This document shows positions 6,798 to 8,923 of a stretch of 8,923 nt of DNA, one piece after another; positions within the stretch are counted from its first letter, which is position 1; every line of letters starts with the position of its first letter. The DNA lies in the NCBI GenBank assembly GCA_900766165.1, contig CAAFUK010000048.1, positions 1 to 8,923 on the forward strand, in the 5' to 3' direction. The DNA is from an uncultured Collinsella sp. GTDB taxonomy: Bacteria > Actinomycetota > Coriobacteriia > Coriobacteriales > Coriobacteriaceae. The translations under genes and the position numbers were made by a program. The notes below the pieces were generated by a model. The model was given only the letters and a program-made list of their open reading frames with translations, did no database searches and was not told where the DNA came from.

Positions 6798-7340
6798 TTA
6801 CTCGTGAACGATCTCGACATGGACGATCTCGTCGCCGGCACGCAGCTGCGAAATCACATCGAGACCCTCAACCGTGGTACCAAAGACGGTGTAACCGGAA
6901 TCGAGGTTATGCTGGGCACCCAGGCAGAAGTAGAACTGCGAACCCGCGGAATCGGGGTCCATGGAGCGTGCCATGGCAAGGGCGCCATCGACATGGCTAT
7001 TGCGCGGATTGGTGGCAAACTCGCCCTTGATGCAGTAGCCGGGGCCACCGGTACCGGGCATGCCGTCGGGGCCCTCAAGACCGGCAGCGACGTCGGCGCC
7101 GGACATATCGCGGGTATTGGGGTCCCCGCCCTGGATGACAAAGCCGGGCACATAGCGATGGAACTTAAGGCCATCATAGAAACCCATCGTGGAAAGCTCG
7201 CAGAAGTTCGCGACATGAATGGGAGCGCCCTCGCCGTCAAACTTGACCTTGATGGTACCCTTCGACGTCTCGATAACGGCGCACTCGTCGCCGGCAAGCT
7301 GATACTCGGGCGTGTAGAGCTCTTTCTTAAAACCAAACAT
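6798..7340 (-). CDS. Cyclophilin-type peptidyl-prolyl cis-trans isomerase, cytoplasmic
   Basis: The enzyme catalyses cis-trans isomerisation of X-Pro bonds and assists folding. The 180-residue product starts at the ATG at 7340 after GAGGAAGGA, 5 bases away. Family motifs are clear: FHRYVPGFVIQGGDP at 60-74, where R62 corresponds to the catalytic Arg55 of human cyclophilin A, F67 to Phe60 and Q70 to Gln63. GSQFYFCLG at 133-141 and YTVFG at 150-154 follow. By alignment, Trp121 and His126 of the human enzyme are replaced by N145 and Y150, so weak cyclosporin binding is expected. A glycine/proline-rich insertion lies at about 88-101 (LEGPDGMPGTGGPG). There is no signal peptide or membrane helix, so it is cytosolic. 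It lies 11 bases upstream of the TPR gene and behind a good promoter. Confidence 0.94.
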   Translation of the reverse strand: MFGFKKELYTPEYQLAGDECAVIETSKGTIKVKFDGEGAPIHVANFCELSTMGFYDGLKFHRYVPGFVIQGGDPNTRDMSGADVAAGLEGPDGMPGTGGPGYCIKGEFATNPRNSHVDGALAMARSMDPDSAGSQFYFCLGAQHNLDSGYTVFGTTVEGLDVISQLRAGDEIVHVEIVHE

Positions 7341-7379
7341 GTGGTTCCTTCCTCGTGCGTTTAAAGCATATTTGTACGA

Positions 7380-7409
7380 ATTGTAGCAATAAGCATGCGC
7401 TTACATCAA
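7380..7409 (-). promoter_or_regulatory. Predicted promoter of the cyclophilin-TPR operon (extended -10)
   Basis: On the minus strand TTGATG (-35, 7404-7409) and TACAAT (-10, 7380-7385) are separated by 18 bases, and TGC immediately precedes the -10, making an extended -10 element. A start near 7373 would give a leader of about 33 bases ending in the cyclophilin ribosome binding site. The 107-base gap 7341-7447 is also locally AT-rich, unlike its surroundings. I see no convincing terminator for the zinc-ribbon gene in this gap. Confidence 0.65.
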
Positions 7410-7447
7410 TTGCGCACGTAGGTTATGCCGACTATGGCGAACTAATT

Positions 7448-8590
7448 TTAGGAACGCTGCTGCGGCTTCCAGGAGCCCACGTTGGCGTCGTACTGATTAA
7501 GCGCGCTGTTGCCACTCTGCGCGATGGGCGCCAGGATCTCGCTTTGGTGAGAACTCATCGACTCGCCATCGGGAATGGCCAGCGAGATGTCCCAACTCTG
7601 GCAGATCACGTCGACGCGCTCATACATCCACTCGGCAAGCTGCTTTAAGTGGGCAATGTCGTCCGCATAGACCGTATCGTCCCGGTACTTAAGGTTGTTG
7701 AGCTCATCTTGCGTCTTTTTGATCTGGTCGCGCAGGGCGTAAGCACTCTGCGACAGCTCCTGACGGGTGGACAGCGGCGTTCGGAGATAGCCGTTGTTAA
7801 AAGAATCGATGACCTCGCCGATCTGATCTTCGTCACCGTAGGACACGATGTTCTGATACAGACCGTCGAGCCTGGTATAGAGCTGATCATCGGTGAGCAC
7901 GGTTTCTTCCTGGACCACCTCGGCAGAATCGTCCTGCTTGGTATCGTCCTCAGTCGCCTCACCCTTTTGGCGCGTAGGGAAGGTCGTCTGCGCGGCCTGG
8001 CCAAACTGGTCATAGAAGCCGGGCATAACACCCATGGGATCGGTCGTCACGAACCAATAGGCACCACCGCACACAAAGGCAAGGACCGCGATGATAATGA
8101 GCGGCTTGGGGATATGACGCTTGTGCTTGTGATAGGCGTCCTCGTCGGGATGCACCTTGCGCTTGGGTTTTTGAGCATCGTCATGCAGAGAAACGGGCGT
8201 GGGAATATCGACCTTGGGGATACCGAAATCCTTATCGAAAGCTGGCAGCACGCAGGTCTCATTGGGGTCGGCGGCGTCCGAAAGCACCGCAGCGGCAGAG
8301 GCCGGCGCATGCGGCACCTCGGTATCGATCTGCTCTTGCGTTAGGCGCGGAAAGCCCGCCGTGCGGCCCGCTGCCAGGTCGGATGCTGCCGCGTCCTTGG
8401 AGAGGATGCCCGGAGCCGGGCGTCCGCATTTGGGGCACGTACGATCATGCGGAGAAAGACGGGCACCGCAGCCCTCACAGAACACGAACTCGGTGTGCTC
8501 GGGACCATCGCCCGGACCCACATAGGCGTTGCAGTAGGGGCAGAACGAGGCGCCGTCCTCGATAGTCTTAAGGCAATGCGGGCAGATCAC
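7448..8590 (-). CDS. Double zinc-ribbon single-pass membrane protein, function unknown
   Basis: I cannot name this gene. I place the start at a GTG at 8590: AAAAGAGG at 8596-8603 is 5 bases upstream, and the product then begins MICPHC, typical of zinc-ribbon proteins. An upstream TTG (8620) would add ten residues but lacks a ribosome binding site. The 380-residue product has two CxxC pairs forming ribbon one (Cys 3, 6, 17, 20) and two more forming ribbon two (Cys 38, 41, 52, 55). A low-complexity linker follows, then a Lys/His-rich stretch (141-161), one transmembrane helix (about 164-181) and an acidic segment. The rest is a mostly helical extracytoplasmic region (about 230-350) and a polar tail. 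Topology should be N-in, C-out. The plan resembles zinc-ribbon membrane proteins that sense or bind envelope components, but no partner is evident. Its 3' end is 107 bases before the cyclophilin gene. Confidence 0.85.
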   Translation of the reverse strand: MICPHCLKTIEDGASFCPYCNAYVGPGDGPEHTEFVFCEGCGARLSPHDRTCPKCGRPAPGILSKDAAASDLAAGRTAGFPRLTQEQIDTEVPHAPASAAAVLSDAADPNETCVLPAFDKDFGIPKVDIPTPVSLHDDAQKPKRKVHPDEDAYHKHKRHIPKPLIIIAVLAFVCGGAYWFVTTDPMGVMPGFYDQFGQAAQTTFPTRQKGEATEDDTKQDDSAEVVQEETVLTDDQLYTRLDGLYQNIVSYGDEDQIGEVIDSFNNGYLRTPLSTRQELSQSAYALRDQIKKTQDELNNLKYRDDTVYADDIAHLKQLAEWMYERVDVICQSWDISLAIPDGESMSSHQSEILAPIAQSGNSALNQYDANVGSWKPQQRS

Positions 8591-8595
8591 GGCAT

Positions 8596-8603
8596 CCTCT
8601 TTT
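8596..8603 (-). promoter_or_regulatory. Ribosome binding site deciding the zinc-ribbon gene start
   Basis: Minus-strand AAAAGAGG stands 5 bases before the GTG at 8590. The alternative TTG at 8620 is preceded by TAACCTCGA, which has no purine-rich site. This supports the shorter protein beginning directly at the first zinc-ribbon cysteines. Confidence 0.7.
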
Positions 8604-8630
8604 CGAAGCAATTCAAACAATCGAGGTTAG

Positions 8631-8639
8631 AGCATAACA
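8631..8639 (-). promoter_or_regulatory. Possible extended -10 promoter of the zinc-ribbon gene
   Basis: Minus-strand TGTTATGCT contains TATGCT (8631-8636) preceded by TG one base upstream, the form of an extended -10. It would give a leader of about 35 bases to the GTG at 8590. No good -35 is visible at 16-18 bases, so this is tentative. It lies in the 103-base gap 8591-8693, which otherwise shows only a 10-bp direct repeat. Confidence 0.35.
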
Positions 8640-8683
8640 TCGCCACGGCCCCACAGGAGCAAGGCACCAATTCAACATCGCCA
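8636..8683 (-). repeat. 10-bp direct repeat upstream of the zinc-ribbon gene
   Basis: AACATCGCCA occurs at 8636-8645 and 8674-8683, with 28 bases between the copies, both within the non-coding gap and one abutting the possible -10. It could be paired regulator sites or chance. Confidence 0.4.
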
Positions 8684-8693
8684 GGGCGCGTAG

Positions 8694-8923
8694 TTACTTC
8701 TTCTTTTTGCTTGGCATAGAGACTTTGATGCCTTGGGCGGACTTGGTTACGCGAGAGCGCTTGGCTCCGGTACTCTTCTTTTTCTTGGGCTGGGCCTGGG
8801 CCACGCCCTCGAGTGCGCGGGCCTCGGCCTCGCGAACGGTGCGCGCCTCACGGCGCTGCGCCATATCGGCGGCAACGCGCTTGGCAAAACGCTCCGCCGT
8901 CGAACCCGTCGAGCTCACCTTAC
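8694..8923 (-). CDS. Lysine-rich basic protein, C-terminal part (5' end off the window)
   Basis: I do not recognise this protein. The reading frame ends with TAA at 8694-8696 and is open to the right edge. A GTG at 8918 could be a start, giving 74 residues, but no ribosome binding site is visible in the five bases beyond it and the frame continues upstream without a stop, so a longer protein is likely. What is visible is a charged, probably helical stretch rich in Ala, Arg and Glu (about 8-40 from that GTG). A Lys/Arg-rich tail with two KKKK runs follows, one near 45-48 and one at the very C-terminus. Such tails often bind nucleic acid, but nothing here proves it. It reads in the same direction as the other genes and ends 103 bases before the zinc-ribbon start. 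Confidence 0.55.
   Translation of the reverse strand, partial: KVSSTGSTAERFAKRVAADMAQRREARTVREAEARALEGVAQAQPKKKKSTGAKRSRVTKSAQGIKVSMPSKKKK

Noticed and set aside
5446..6807. Plus-strand open frame of 453 codons opposite the TPR gene
   Set aside because: It mirrors the whole TPR gene in antisense, has a Gly/Arg/His-rich composition and no recognisable motif; the minus-strand TPR repeats and membrane helix are convincing.
7391..7420. Short GCGC/GCATGC palindromes in the gap before the cyclophilin gene
   Set aside because: The stems are only 3-4 bp and there is no U-tract, so they do not support a terminator or a defined operator.
7649..8344. Plus-strand open frame of 231 codons opposite the zinc-ribbon gene
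   Set aside because: No domain is visible, and it is antisense to a gene with two clear zinc ribbons and a membrane helix.

Overview
The window is a GC-rich bacterial chromosomal segment in which every gene reads on the minus strand. Read from right to left it carries: the end of an unrecognised lysine-rich protein, a double zinc-ribbon membrane protein, a cyclophilin-type peptidyl-prolyl isomerase, a TPR membrane protein, and then mreB, mreC, mreD, the class B penicillin-binding protein PBP2 gene (mrdA) and the first 203 codons of rodA. From the protein style (MreB-MreC-MreD-PBP2-RodA in one operon, alanine/aspartate-rich GC-biased proteins, many TTG starts) I suspect a Coriobacteriia actinobacterium such as Collinsella. 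That is recollection of family style, not a search result.

Layout. 1-22 is not genome: it is the 3' end of an Illumina TruSeq adapter. It truncates rodA and adds an artificial in-frame tail RSEERRV. 23-631 is rodA (partial), 641-2710 mrdA, 2724-3290 mreD, 3303-4301 mreC and 4323-5366 mreB; gaps within this operon are 9 to 21 bases. A 115-base gap (5367-5481) holds a 14-bp RNA hairpin and a short tandem repeat. The TPR gene (5482-6786) and the cyclophilin gene (6798-7340) lie 11 bases apart and share a good extended -10 promoter at 7380-7409. The zinc-ribbon gene is 7448-8590, with its start moved to a GTG that has a proper ribosome binding site. An unidentified basic protein ends at 8694 and runs off the right edge.

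How the genes work together. MreB filaments, MreC and MreD scaffold the elongasome, in which RodA polymerises lipid II and PBP2 cross-links the new strands; the operon therefore encodes a complete side-wall peptidoglycan machine. Upstream sit two single-pass membrane proteins of similar plan: a cytoplasmic protein- or metal-binding module (TPRs or zinc ribbons), a very basic stretch, one transmembrane helix, and an extracytoplasmic domain of unknown function. Their position next to the elongasome operon makes them candidates for uncharacterised envelope-linked partners, but only location supports this.

The points most worth a second look are the adapter artefact, a perfect 12-bp hairpin at codons 15-25 of mreC, a hairpin before mreB that pairs fully only in minus-strand RNA, an extra N-terminal membrane helix on PBP2, and the two unnamed membrane proteins. 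I found no mobile element, CRISPR array, tRNA or rRNA.
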